The notes under the pieces are model-generated. The model did not search any database, was not told the DNA's origin, and saw only the letters and a list, made by a program, of their open reading frames with translations. Below are positions 1 to 5,206 of a stretch of DNA of 8,618 nt, piece after piece; the first letter of the stretch is position 1; each line of letters opens with the position of its first letter. The stretch comes from Anaerotignum sp. (GTDB taxonomy: Bacteria > Bacillota > Clostridia > Lachnospirales > Anaerotignaceae). The translations under genes were made by a program, and so were the position numbers. The stretch covers positions 1 through 8,618 of the forward strand of contig JAFRZQ010000088.1 in the NCBI GenBank assembly GCA_017442465.1, read 5' to 3'.

Positions 1-152
1 CTGCCTATTACACCACCGACGAACCCTACGATGGAGAAATCTTCACAGAAGCCCCTGACAACCCCGTTGATTTTGAAACAGAAACACATACCTTCCGACT
101 GGTGCCCGAAGACGGGGCATGGAAATTCGACAGTTTCCACCTGTTTTACTAA
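1..152 (+). CDS. C-terminal fragment of an unrecognised protein
   Basis: An open frame enters from the left edge and stops at TAA 150-152, giving about 49 residues that begin AYYTTDEPYDGE and end WKFDSFHLFY. The acidic, aromatic-rich tail, with a Trp-Lys-Phe-Asp-Ser-Phe strand near the end, looks like the last beta strands of an extracytoplasmic or lipoprotein-type domain (NTF2-like or similar), but this is a guess from composition. No motif assigns a function. The codon use is unremarkable and the stop is followed directly by a structured gap with a terminator, so the frame is probably real. Its start and any signal peptide lie outside the window. Confidence 0.6.
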   Translation, partial: AYYTTDEPYDGEIFTEAPDNPVDFETETHTFRLVPEDGAWKFDSFHLFY

Positions 153-157
153 GACGT

Positions 158-356
158 AAAAAAGCTCGGCTATGTAGTGGCGGCTTAAGAAAACATACTT
201 TATAAGTTTTATTGATTTCTTAAGCCGCACTGCGAGGATGTCCTGAAATAAGAAAACATTTCGAAGAAATCAAAAACCGAAAGAACCTCTTGGAATCAAG
301 AGATTCTTTCGGTTTTTTGTTTTCTTATCGGGACTCCTCTTAACCGAGCTTTTTTT
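158..356. repeat. Nested inverted-repeat element between convergent genes
   Basis: Almost the whole gap folds. An outer stem pairs 158-169 (A6-GCTCGG) with 344-355. Inside it, 176-192 pairs with 216-231 (AGTG-CGGCTTAAGAAA, one bulged G). A second arm pairs 234-238 with 335-339, 240-243 with 331-334, and 248-257 with 319-328. That arm carries a small hairpin (258-262 with 266-270) and a long terminator-like hairpin (272-285 with 304-317, topped by 287-292 with 297-302). Both ends are bordered by TA. The T run of the outer stem overlaps the stop codon of the minus-strand gene. It could be a compound bidirectional terminator, a MITE-like palindromic insertion with a TA target duplication, or a structured RNA tail. 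The base pairing is seen directly; its role is inferred. Confidence 0.6.
272..318. terminator. Bidirectional intrinsic terminator
   Basis: AAAAACCGAAAGAA (272-285) pairs with 304-317, and CTCTTG (287-292) with CAAGAG (297-302) around a GAAT loop, giving a stem of about 20 bp. Six T residues follow on the plus strand (313-318), and the A run at 272-276 supplies a T tract on the minus strand. It would end transcription of the plus-strand gene stopping at 152 and of the proC operon arriving from the right. Confidence 0.8.
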
Positions 357-1722
357 ATTTATCCTGTTTTCTGTTTTTCCGATCCAGATAGAATACCGCC
401 AAAACTGCAACGACTACTGCCACACGGACAGTCACATCAGAAGAACGCAGAGGTGCTTTTGGTTTTGCAGATTCCGACAGGGTAAATTCCAGTTCTCCCT
501 CCGGCAGGCCATCCAAAGAAGCCTGATACCATGTTTCCGTTTTTTCAAAGCTAAAATCACCGCCGCTTTCTGTCAGATAATAAGGGGTATTGACCACGAT
601 ATCCAGCTTCCCGAACGCCGCCCATGTGGTCGCTGGGGAAAGCAGATAGGTATACATATAGATCGGCGGTTCATAGCGGGTATTCATGCCGGGATAGATG
701 GGTGCAGTCACCGTATTGGTGATGGTGCCGCCGGCGGGGATAGAAATTTCATATTCATACCACCGCAGAAAATTTTCCGAATGCATTTTTCCCATATATT
801 CAAAACTGCCAAGGATGCCGTGATCCCATTCGCAGTTTTTCAGACTCCGGGTCGTGGCGTTATACCAGTCATGGCGAAGGACGGTGGAGTTATCCTCCCA
901 TTCGGCAAAAACATAGTCTTCATAAGTGCCCGTTTCTTCCCCAAGGAAGGTCAGTTCATATTCAAAAACGCTGTCTTCCGCTCCATTTTCCGAGAACCAT
1001 TCCAGTTCCCCTTCCAAAGGTTTACCGAATACATAGACTTCGATGATATCACCGTTCTCCACCCAGCGGGTCACAGCGATCTTATCATCGGAATTGTTGC
1101 CGCCGGCCTGTTCCATCAGCATCAGTTTCCGTTCTGCTGCATCGCCGCTCCACCAGAAGCCCAGGCGGGCTGCCTGAAATTCTTCTTCATCGATACCATC
1201 GATCTGCCAGGTATATTTTGTAACGGGCAGGTCAAAATGCCAGAAGGCATCCTCCATATAACCGTCGATGAGATTGGGCAGGTCTTTTTCCAGTTCAAAT
1301 TCCTCGCCTCGGTAGAACAGGGTGTGGCGGATGTTTCTTTCGATGGGTTCTCCATCCACCAGCACATCATATTTTTCCCCATCCGCAGCAAGAAAACCAT
1401 AACCATAGTCGGGAGTCTGCCCGAAGGGAAAGGCCAGTTTGGCTGTTACGTCGTAATCGGCAGGGTTATGGAAGGTATATTCCGCTGTGACCTTACCGCT
1501 GTATGCCAGATAGGTTTCTTCCTCAGCATAATGTTCTATGGGAAATTCCTGCAGGTCGAAGGTCAGCTGCTCGTGCTCCACAATAATGGGAGACTGTGCC
1601 CCTGTGACCATGGTGCCCGTGGATGAGATCCCCCGAAAATAGGTCTGGGCGGAATTGGCAAAAGCCGTTACGGGGCTCAAAAGTAATAAGGTGCTGAGTG
1701 TCAATGAAAGGAGTTTCTTCAT
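355..1722 (-). CDS. Secreted, C-terminally membrane-anchored protein of unknown function
   Basis: The 455-residue product has a clear Sec signal peptide (MKKLLSLTLSTLLLLSPVTAFA, likely cleaved near residue 22), a long extracytoplasmic beta-rich region, and one C-terminal membrane segment (about 430-447) followed by the basic tail DRKNRKQDK. This predicts a type I anchored surface protein facing outward. The segment VTAEYTFHNP..DVTAKLAFPFG near residue 80 recalls DUF4424-type proteins, recognised from memory and not certain. The start at 1722 is chosen because GGAGGT (complement of 1731-1736) lies about 8 bases upstream; an in-frame ATG at 1728 is too close to that site, and upstream extension would run into proC. 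The gap to the proC stop is 22 bases, so the two are probably cotranscribed, but no link to proline synthesis is evident. Confidence 0.85.
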   Translation of the reverse strand: MKKLLSLTLSTLLLLSPVTAFANSAQTYFRGISSTGTMVTGAQSPIIVEHEQLTFDLQEFPIEHYAEEETYLAYSGKVTAEYTFHNPADYDVTAKLAFPFGQTPDYGYGFLAADGEKYDVLVDGEPIERNIRHTLFYRGEEFELEKDLPNLIDGYMEDAFWHFDLPVTKYTWQIDGIDEEEFQAARLGFWWSGDAAERKLMLMEQAGGNNSDDKIAVTRWVENGDIIEVYVFGKPLEGELEWFSENGAEDSVFEYELTFLGEETGTYEDYVFAEWEDNSTVLRHDWYNATTRSLKNCEWDHGILGSFEYMGKMHSENFLRWYEYEISIPAGGTITNTVTAPIYPGMNTRYEPPIYMYTYLLSPATTWAAFGKLDIVVNTPYYLTESGGDFSFEKTETWYQASLDGLPEGELEFTLSESAKPKAPLRSSDVTVRVAVVVAVLAVFYLDRKNRKQDK

Positions 1723-1744
1723 AGGCATACACCTCCGTTTTCTA

Positions 1745-2557
1745 TCATTTTTTGCCTGCAATCATATTATCTTTCTCCAGAACGGCATCAAAAGCCGCTT
1801 TCAGTGCATGTTCAAAGCCTTTTTCCTGCAGTTTCAGTACACCTTCAATGGTGGTGCCGCCGGGGGAGCATACCTGATCCACCAGCGCCCAGGGGTGTTC
1901 GCCGCTTTTCAGCACCATTTTTGCAGAGCCTTCCACGGTTGCCGCTGCAATTTCCAGTGCCTGTTTTTTGGGCATGCCTGACTGCACCGCTGCTCTTGCC
2001 AGTGCGTCCATATACATATAGGCAAAGGCAGGGGCAGAGCCCGCCAGAGTGGTGAAAATACCGAAATGATTTTCGTCCACTTCGATAACGGTACCGATGG
2101 TGCCGAAAATACCTTTTGCGATCTCCAGCTGTTCCTCTGTAACATATTCATTCTTGCAGATGCCGCAGGTCGCCGCACCGATCTTTGCATTGATATTGGG
2201 CATCACACGAACGACAGGTGTGCCTGCAGGCAGAAGGCTGCCCAGATATTCCAGAGTCTTTCCGGCAGCGATAGAAATGACCAGGGGTTTCTTTTCTGCC
2301 ACCACATCATAAAATTCAGGGATAGCGGTAGCAAGGATATGGGGTTTTACCGCCAGCACCAGCACATCTGCATTTGCCACTACTTCTGCACCTGTTTCAC
2401 AGGGGATGATGCCGGTTGCCGCAGACAGATTTTCCGCCGCGGGGAAGAATTTATCTGTCACAAAGATGGATTTGGGGTCATATTTGCCTGTGCCGATGGT
2501 CATGCCCTTCATAATAGCACCGCCCATATTGCCTGCACCGATAAAACCATATTTCAT
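1745..2557 (-). CDS. proC: Pyrroline-5-carboxylate reductase
   Basis: ProC performs the last step of proline synthesis in the cytosol, reducing 1-pyrroline-5-carboxylate to L-proline with NAD(P)H. The 270-residue length is normal for the family. The N-terminus MKYGFIGAGNMGGAI holds the Rossmann GxGxxG nucleotide-binding motif (G7-G12). The middle has VLAVKP, and VVRVMPNINAKIG matches the conserved VRxMPN segment. The family signature region AGSAPAF...MDALARAAV...GM and the later CSPGGTTIEGV stretch are intact, so the enzyme should be active. AAGGAGG (complement of 2566-2572) stands 8 bases before the ATG. proA and proB are not in the window. It is the first gene of a two-gene operon with the downstream secreted protein and diverges from the ArsC/Spx-like gene. 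Confidence 0.97.
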   Translation of the reverse strand: MKYGFIGAGNMGGAIMKGMTIGTGKYDPKSIFVTDKFFPAAENLSAATGIIPCETGAEVVANADVLVLAVKPHILATAIPEFYDVVAEKKPLVISIAAGKTLEYLGSLLPAGTPVVRVMPNINAKIGAATCGICKNEYVTEEQLEIAKGIFGTIGTVIEVDENHFGIFTTLAGSAPAFAYMYMDALARAAVQSGMPKKQALEIAAATVEGSAKMVLKSGEHPWALVDQVCSPGGTTIEGVLKLQEKGFEHALKAAFDAVLEKDNMIAGKK

Positions 2558-2598
2558 AGAGAAAACCTCCTTCGTTCGTTCTGTTTTTTCTTAATTTA

Positions 2599-2627
2599 AC
2601 GCTACTACAAAGGAAAGATGGTGTCAA
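2599..2627 (-). promoter_or_regulatory. Candidate proC promoter
   Basis: On the minus strand a perfect -35 TTGACA (complement of 2622-2627) is followed after 17 bases by TAGCGT (complement of 2599-2604), a weak -10. An alternative -10, TTAAAT at 2594-2599, has a 22-base spacer. The -35 is convincing; the -10 is not. Confidence 0.4.
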
Positions 2628-2650
2628 TTACAAAAATCTTAAAATTTTCC

Positions 2651-2696
2651 TTGGGACGCTGTCCCAAACCCTGCCAAGGAGGTCACCTCCTTGGCA
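2651..2696. repeat. Tandem palindromic repeat (REP-like)
   Basis: Two perfect hairpins stand side by side: TTGGGAC (2651-2657) with GTCCCAA (2661-2667), and TGCCAAGGAGGT (2672-2683) with ACCTCCTTGGCA (2685-2696) around a single central base. It lies upstream of both outward-facing promoters (2599-2627 minus, 2723-2751 plus), so neither neighbouring gene should transcribe it and it is not a terminator for them. The shape fits a dispersed intergenic palindrome of the kind common in Clostridia; copy number cannot be seen here. Confidence 0.65.
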
Positions 2697-2722
2697 CCTG
2701 AGTTGCCTGCGGCGCTAAAAAC

Positions 2723-2751
2723 TTGAGAAAAACAATAAAAACAATTATAAT
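2723..2751 (+). promoter_or_regulatory. Sigma-A promoter of the ArsC/Spx-like gene
   Basis: TTGAGA (2723-2728), a 17-base A-rich spacer and a perfect TATAAT (2746-2751). Transcription would start near 2758, giving a 5' leader of about 20 bases that contains the AAAGGAG ribosome binding site before the ATG at 2778. Confidence 0.8.
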
Positions 2752-2777
2752 GAAAAAAAGAGAAAGGAGAGAACGAC

Positions 2778-3131
2778 ATGAGCGTTTTATTTTTAGAATA
2801 TCCCAAATGCACCACCTGCAAAAAAGCAAAGGCCTGGCTGGAAAGCAATTCCGTTGCCTTTGATGACAGACACATCGTGGAGGAGAACCCCTCTGCTGAA
2901 GAACTGAAAACATGGTGGCAGATGAGCGGTCTGCCCCTGAAAAAATTCTTCAACACCAGCGGCCTTTTGTACAAGGAACTGAAGCTGAAGGACAAGCTGC
3001 CCGAAATGAGTGAGGAAGAAATGATCGCCCTCCTTTCCACCAATGGTATGCTGGTGAAAAGACCTCTCATCATCGGGGCTGACTTTGTATTAGTCGGCTT
3101 CAAGGAAGCAGAATGGGAAAAATTGAAATAA
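2778..3131 (+). CDS. ArsC/Spx-family thioredoxin-fold protein
   Basis: The 117-residue protein has the ArsC/Spx/YffB layout: EYPKCTTCKKAKAWL at the N-terminus with a redox CxxC pair (C11, C14), the FNTSGLLYKEL segment (57-68), and the KRPLI motif (94-98) with the conserved Arg-Pro that contacts the anion or glutathione in ArsC-like enzymes. Family members include glutaredoxin-coupled arsenate reductases, YffB-type proteins and the RNA-polymerase-binding regulators Spx and MgsR. No arsR or arsB lies nearby and the protein is shorter than typical Spx (about 130 residues), so neither arsenate reduction nor a regulatory role can be assigned. The start follows AAAGGAG by a normal spacing. It is monocistronic, with a strong promoter and terminator of its own. 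Confidence 0.9.
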   Translation: MSVLFLEYPKCTTCKKAKAWLESNSVAFDDRHIVEENPSAEELKTWWQMSGLPLKKFFNTSGLLYKELKLKDKLPEMSEEEMIALLSTNGMLVKRPLIIGADFVLVGFKEAEWEKLK

Positions 3132-3138
3132 GACAAAC

Positions 3139-3165
3139 AAAAAAGAGCCTTTCGGCTCTTTTTTT
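3139..3165. terminator. Bidirectional intrinsic terminator
   Basis: A6-GAGCC (3139-3149), loop TTTC, then GGCTC-T7 (3154-3165). It ends the plus-strand ArsC/Spx-like gene, whose stop is at 3129-3131. Read on the minus strand, the A run becomes a T tract that ends the UDG operon; the last T residues overlap the stop codon of the 268-residue membrane protein. Confidence 0.92.
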
Positions 3166-3970
3166 AATAACTCAGCCAGTCATAAACTTCTGTGCCAGGC
3201 AGGCTTTCCTCCACTGCAAGAATGCCCTGTCCATAAGGGTCTACAAGGATACCATAGGAAATATCCTCCTTTACACCGCCGTAAAGATAAACGAATTCCC
3301 GTTCCAATTCTTGGGGCAGTTTTGCATAGGCCTGCGCCATCATTTCCTTACCAAGCCATGCCGCCTGTGTTTTATTATCAAAGTATACCCCCTGATACCC
3401 CTCCGCACGCAGCAGTTTCTCTCCCTCTGCCACAGAAGTCATGCCAAGGATTTTCGGTGCCAACAGAGTCATCACCGCCAGAAGCACGGCAGTCAGCATA
3501 AAATTCCATGCGTTGATGGTATTTTCACTGGCACCGGCCTTTCGCACTTTATCCAGACCAAAAGCCACGGGCAAAATGGAAAGAAACTGGAATCCATAAA
3601 TCCGCAGGCGGGGCATTTTCCAGCAGGCTGCAAACAAGCCGATGATAACGACTGTACATAAAATCCAGCCCACGATTTTTTCGCCTTTTCCCCACTTATG
3701 TTCCACTTCTTTTTTCGGTTTCAGAAAATCACCAAAACACGCCACGATCAGAAAACCGGTAAATGTACCTGCCCAGCCAGCCCAGCTGGTATTGATGGCA
3801 CCGCCGTAAATCGTATTTTCAATATGATAGAGGGCATAGATGGACAACCCGCCGCAGATCAGCGCCAGTCCCCAGAGCCAGAGTTTTCGGTCTTTCCGTT
3901 CTTCTTCCTGCTGTTCCATATCATGTTCTGCCGGGTTTTCATAATCCCAGTCTCTTCTCAGAAATCCCAT
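3164..3970 (-). CDS. Predicted multi-pass membrane protein, unknown function
   Basis: The 268 residues begin with a charged cytosolic stretch (DMEQQEEERKDRK), then about five hydrophobic segments near residues 30-47, 64-82, 97-114, 122-137 and 155-173, and end in a soluble domain of about 95 residues (VAEGEKLLRAEGYQGVYFD to the end) with mixed alpha/beta character. An odd number of helices with a cytosolic N-terminus would put this last domain outside the cell, but the fourth segment is weak, so the topology is uncertain. I do not recognise the family. GGGGGGAG (complement of 3973-3980) precedes the ATG. It lies 13 bases after the Cdd1-like gene and is the last gene of the UDG operon, ending at the terminator 3139-3165. 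Nothing ties it functionally to DNA repair. Confidence 0.82.
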   Translation of the reverse strand: MGFLRRDWDYENPAEHDMEQQEEERKDRKLWLWGLALICGGLSIYALYHIENTIYGGAINTSWAGWAGTFTGFLIVACFGDFLKPKKEVEHKWGKGEKIVGWILCTVVIIGLFAACWKMPRLRIYGFQFLSILPVAFGLDKVRKAGASENTINAWNFMLTAVLLAVMTLLAPKILGMTSVAEGEKLLRAEGYQGVYFDNKTQAAWLGKEMMAQAYAKLPQELEREFVYLYGGVKEDISYGILVDPYGQGILAVEESLPGTEVYDWLSY

Positions 3971-3983
3971 AAGCTCCCCCCTT

Positions 3984-4232
3984 TCAGTCCTTCCAATTCC
4001 ACCATTTCAGTTTTTCGGAGTCATAGACTTCATTTTCCGCATAATAGACTGCCATACGGTAAACATACAACTGGCATCTATCCACTTTCATGCCTTTCAG
4101 CTCGCATTCCTTTTCATACATCGCCTCGGGGTCTGCCCCCTTCAGGGATGCAATGCTGTCAAATCCCAGGAGAATCAGGTCTTTTTCCGTTTCTTTTCCC
4201 ACATAGGGAATTTTCTGCAGGTCTGTTTTCAT
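3984..4232 (-). CDS. Cdd1-type helix-hairpin-helix protein
   Basis: This 82-residue protein opens with LQKIPYVGKETEKDLILLGF, a helix-hairpin-helix (IPxVG hairpin) of the kind that binds the DNA backbone without sequence specificity. The rest matches the 'pathogenicity locus' Cdd1 family known from Clostridioides: ADPEAMYEKE, then VDRCQLYVYRMAVYYA and the C-terminal LKWWNWKD. The family name reflects a location beside the C. difficile toxin locus, not a toxin function; the biochemical role is unknown. Its ATG overlaps the UDG stop by 4 bases (TCAT at 4229-4232 on the plus strand), with AAGGA inside the UDG end as ribosome binding site, so translation is probably coupled. That coupling, together with HhH binding, suggests a DNA-related partner role for the glycosylase; this is inference. 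Confidence 0.88.
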   Translation of the reverse strand: MKTDLQKIPYVGKETEKDLILLGFDSIASLKGADPEAMYEKECELKGMKVDRCQLYVYRMAVYYAENEVYDSEKLKWWNWKD

Positions 4233-4819
4233 GCCAATCCTTCTTTCTGCAAAAAGGCTTTCAAGTCCAGCAAATCCTCGTCATAGGTCGCCTGCAGGGC
4301 ACGATTATAGATGACCGCCGCAGGATGATAGAGGGCAAATAACGTTCTGCCGTCGGCAAGGGGTGTCGGTTTGCCGTGATAATCCCCGATGACTGCCTTT
4401 TTCTCACCTGTCACAGCCTTCAGGGGCACATTGCCCAGAGTCACAACGACTTTCGGAGAGATCACCTTGATTTCCTCTAATAAAAACGGCAGGAAAAAAG
4501 CGATTTCATCAGAAGAAGGGGGACGATTCACAGATTTCCCTGTTTTGGGACTTTCCTTGGTGGGACGCAGTTTCACCACATTGGATATGTAGATTTCTTC
4601 TCTTTTCAGCCCTACCACTTCCAGAAAGGCAGACAGGTTTTTTCCCGCCTTGCCCACAAAGGGACGTCCCTGCTTTTCTTCATCGCCGCCGGGGGCTTCG
4701 CCGATCATCATCAGGGCGGGGCTTTCCGCTCCTTCCCCGAATACAATGGTTTTGTTTTTATATGCAGAGGTTTCCACCGCCGCCAGCAGTTCTTGCTTCA
4801 CATTGTTGATATTTTTCAT
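4229..4819 (-). CDS. Uracil-DNA glycosylase family protein, cysteine-free family-4-like
   Basis: Family 4 UDGs excise uracil from DNA at the start of base-excision repair. The 196-residue product has motif 1 GEAPG (40-44) with the following GRPFVGKAG (51-59), the NVVK strand (80-83), VVVTLGNVPL, and motif 2 YHPAAV (164-169) with H165. Canonical family 4 enzymes bind a 4Fe-4S cluster with four cysteines; this protein has no cysteine anywhere, and the usual KCRPP is KLRPT. The segment between KLRP and NRPP is about 10 residues longer than the usual KCRPPxNR spacing. Activity is likely but untested, and the substrate could differ. The start at 4819 follows AAAGGAG (complement of 4828-4834) by 8 bases; an upstream in-frame ATG at 4843 has no such site. 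It is the first gene of an operon, next to a DnaA-box cluster. Confidence 0.9.
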   Translation of the reverse strand: MKNINNVKQELLAAVETSAYKNKTIVFGEGAESPALMMIGEAPGGDEEKQGRPFVGKAGKNLSAFLEVVGLKREEIYISNVVKLRPTKESPKTGKSVNRPPSSDEIAFFLPFLLEEIKVISPKVVVTLGNVPLKAVTGEKKAVIGDYHGKPTPLADGRTLFALYHPAAVIYNRALQATYDEDLLDLKAFLQKEGLA

Positions 4820-4853
4820 AACAGACGCTCCTTTTCTCCCCATTTACACGAAG

Positions 4854-5095
4854 TTATCCACAGGTTTACCCTGTTTTCCACAATAATTTTGTTGATAACC
4901 ACTTATGTCACCCACAAAATATAGGTTCGTTCTCTGTATTTCCACAGATACACTGCCAAAACTCCTTGATTTTACAGGAAATGATGATATTCATCTTGTA
5001 TTGCATATTTTTTCTGTGGAGAAATCCACACTTATCCACAGCTTTTTGGTGGATAACTATGAACTTATCCCAAAGCTGCCCACATTTTATCAACA
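4854..5095. promoter_or_regulatory. DnaA-box cluster, origin-like
   Basis: Three perfect TTWTNCACA boxes lie on the plus strand: 4854-4862 and 5032-5040 (both TTATCCACA) and 4874-4882 (TTTTCCACA). One-mismatch boxes are at 4938-4946 and 5087-5095 (plus) and 4890-4898, 5015-5023 and 5048-5056 (minus), so eight boxes fill 242 bases. The stretch between is AT-rich, especially 4962-5014. DnaA binds such boxes to unwind origins, to be titrated, or to regulate promoters; the left end also covers the upstream region of the UDG operon. No dnaA or dnaN is adjacent. The clustering is seen directly, and origin or titration function is inferred. I saw no convincing promoter for the UDG operon here. Confidence 0.8.
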
Positions 5096-5097
5096 GA

Positions 5098-5198
5098 GTT
5101 AGCGAGTTTCGCTGCGTTATGAGAAACGAACAAGCAGGCAACGCCTGCGTGAGTGCCGACTGCAGCGAAAGGTTAGCGGTCTTTTCCGTAAGGAAAAG
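5098..5198. repeat. Compound palindromic repeat with flanking GTTAGCG copies
   Basis: TTTCGCTGC (5107-5115) pairs with GCAGCGAAA (5162-5170), enclosing GCAGGC (5134-5139) with GCCTGC (5143-5148). A direct GTTAGCG stands at 5098-5104 and again at 5172-5178. A third hairpin, CTTTTCC (5181-5187) with GGAAAAG (5192-5198), follows. It lies between the DnaA-box cluster and the rhomboid stop codon. No T tract follows the last hairpin on the minus strand, so it is a poor terminator for the rhomboid gene. It looks like a dispersed intergenic repeat; copy number is unknown here. Confidence 0.55.
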
Positions 5199-5206
5199 AA
5201 ACATCC

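Noticed and set aside
781..1626. Long plus-strand open frame of 281 codons opposite the secreted protein
   Set aside because: It is antisense to a gene with a signal peptide and good ribosome binding site, has no own site, and its protein has no domain-like pattern.
2778..3131. Calling the gene arsenate reductase arsC
   Set aside because: No arsenic genes are nearby and the fold family includes regulators and YffB-type proteins, so only the family name is safe.
2639..3136. Minus-strand open frame of 165 codons opposite the ArsC/Spx-like gene
   Set aside because: The plus-strand gene has promoter, ribosome binding site, CxxC motif and terminator, so the opposite frame is a shadow.
4820..4920. 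Promoter for the UDG operon
   Set aside because: Hexamer pairs such as TTGTGG with TGGATA are too weak and coincide with DnaA boxes, so no promoter was called.
5181..5198. Hairpin CTTTTCC-GTAA-GGAAAAG as terminator of the rhomboid gene
   Set aside because: No T tract follows the stem on the minus strand, so it was kept only as part of a repeat.
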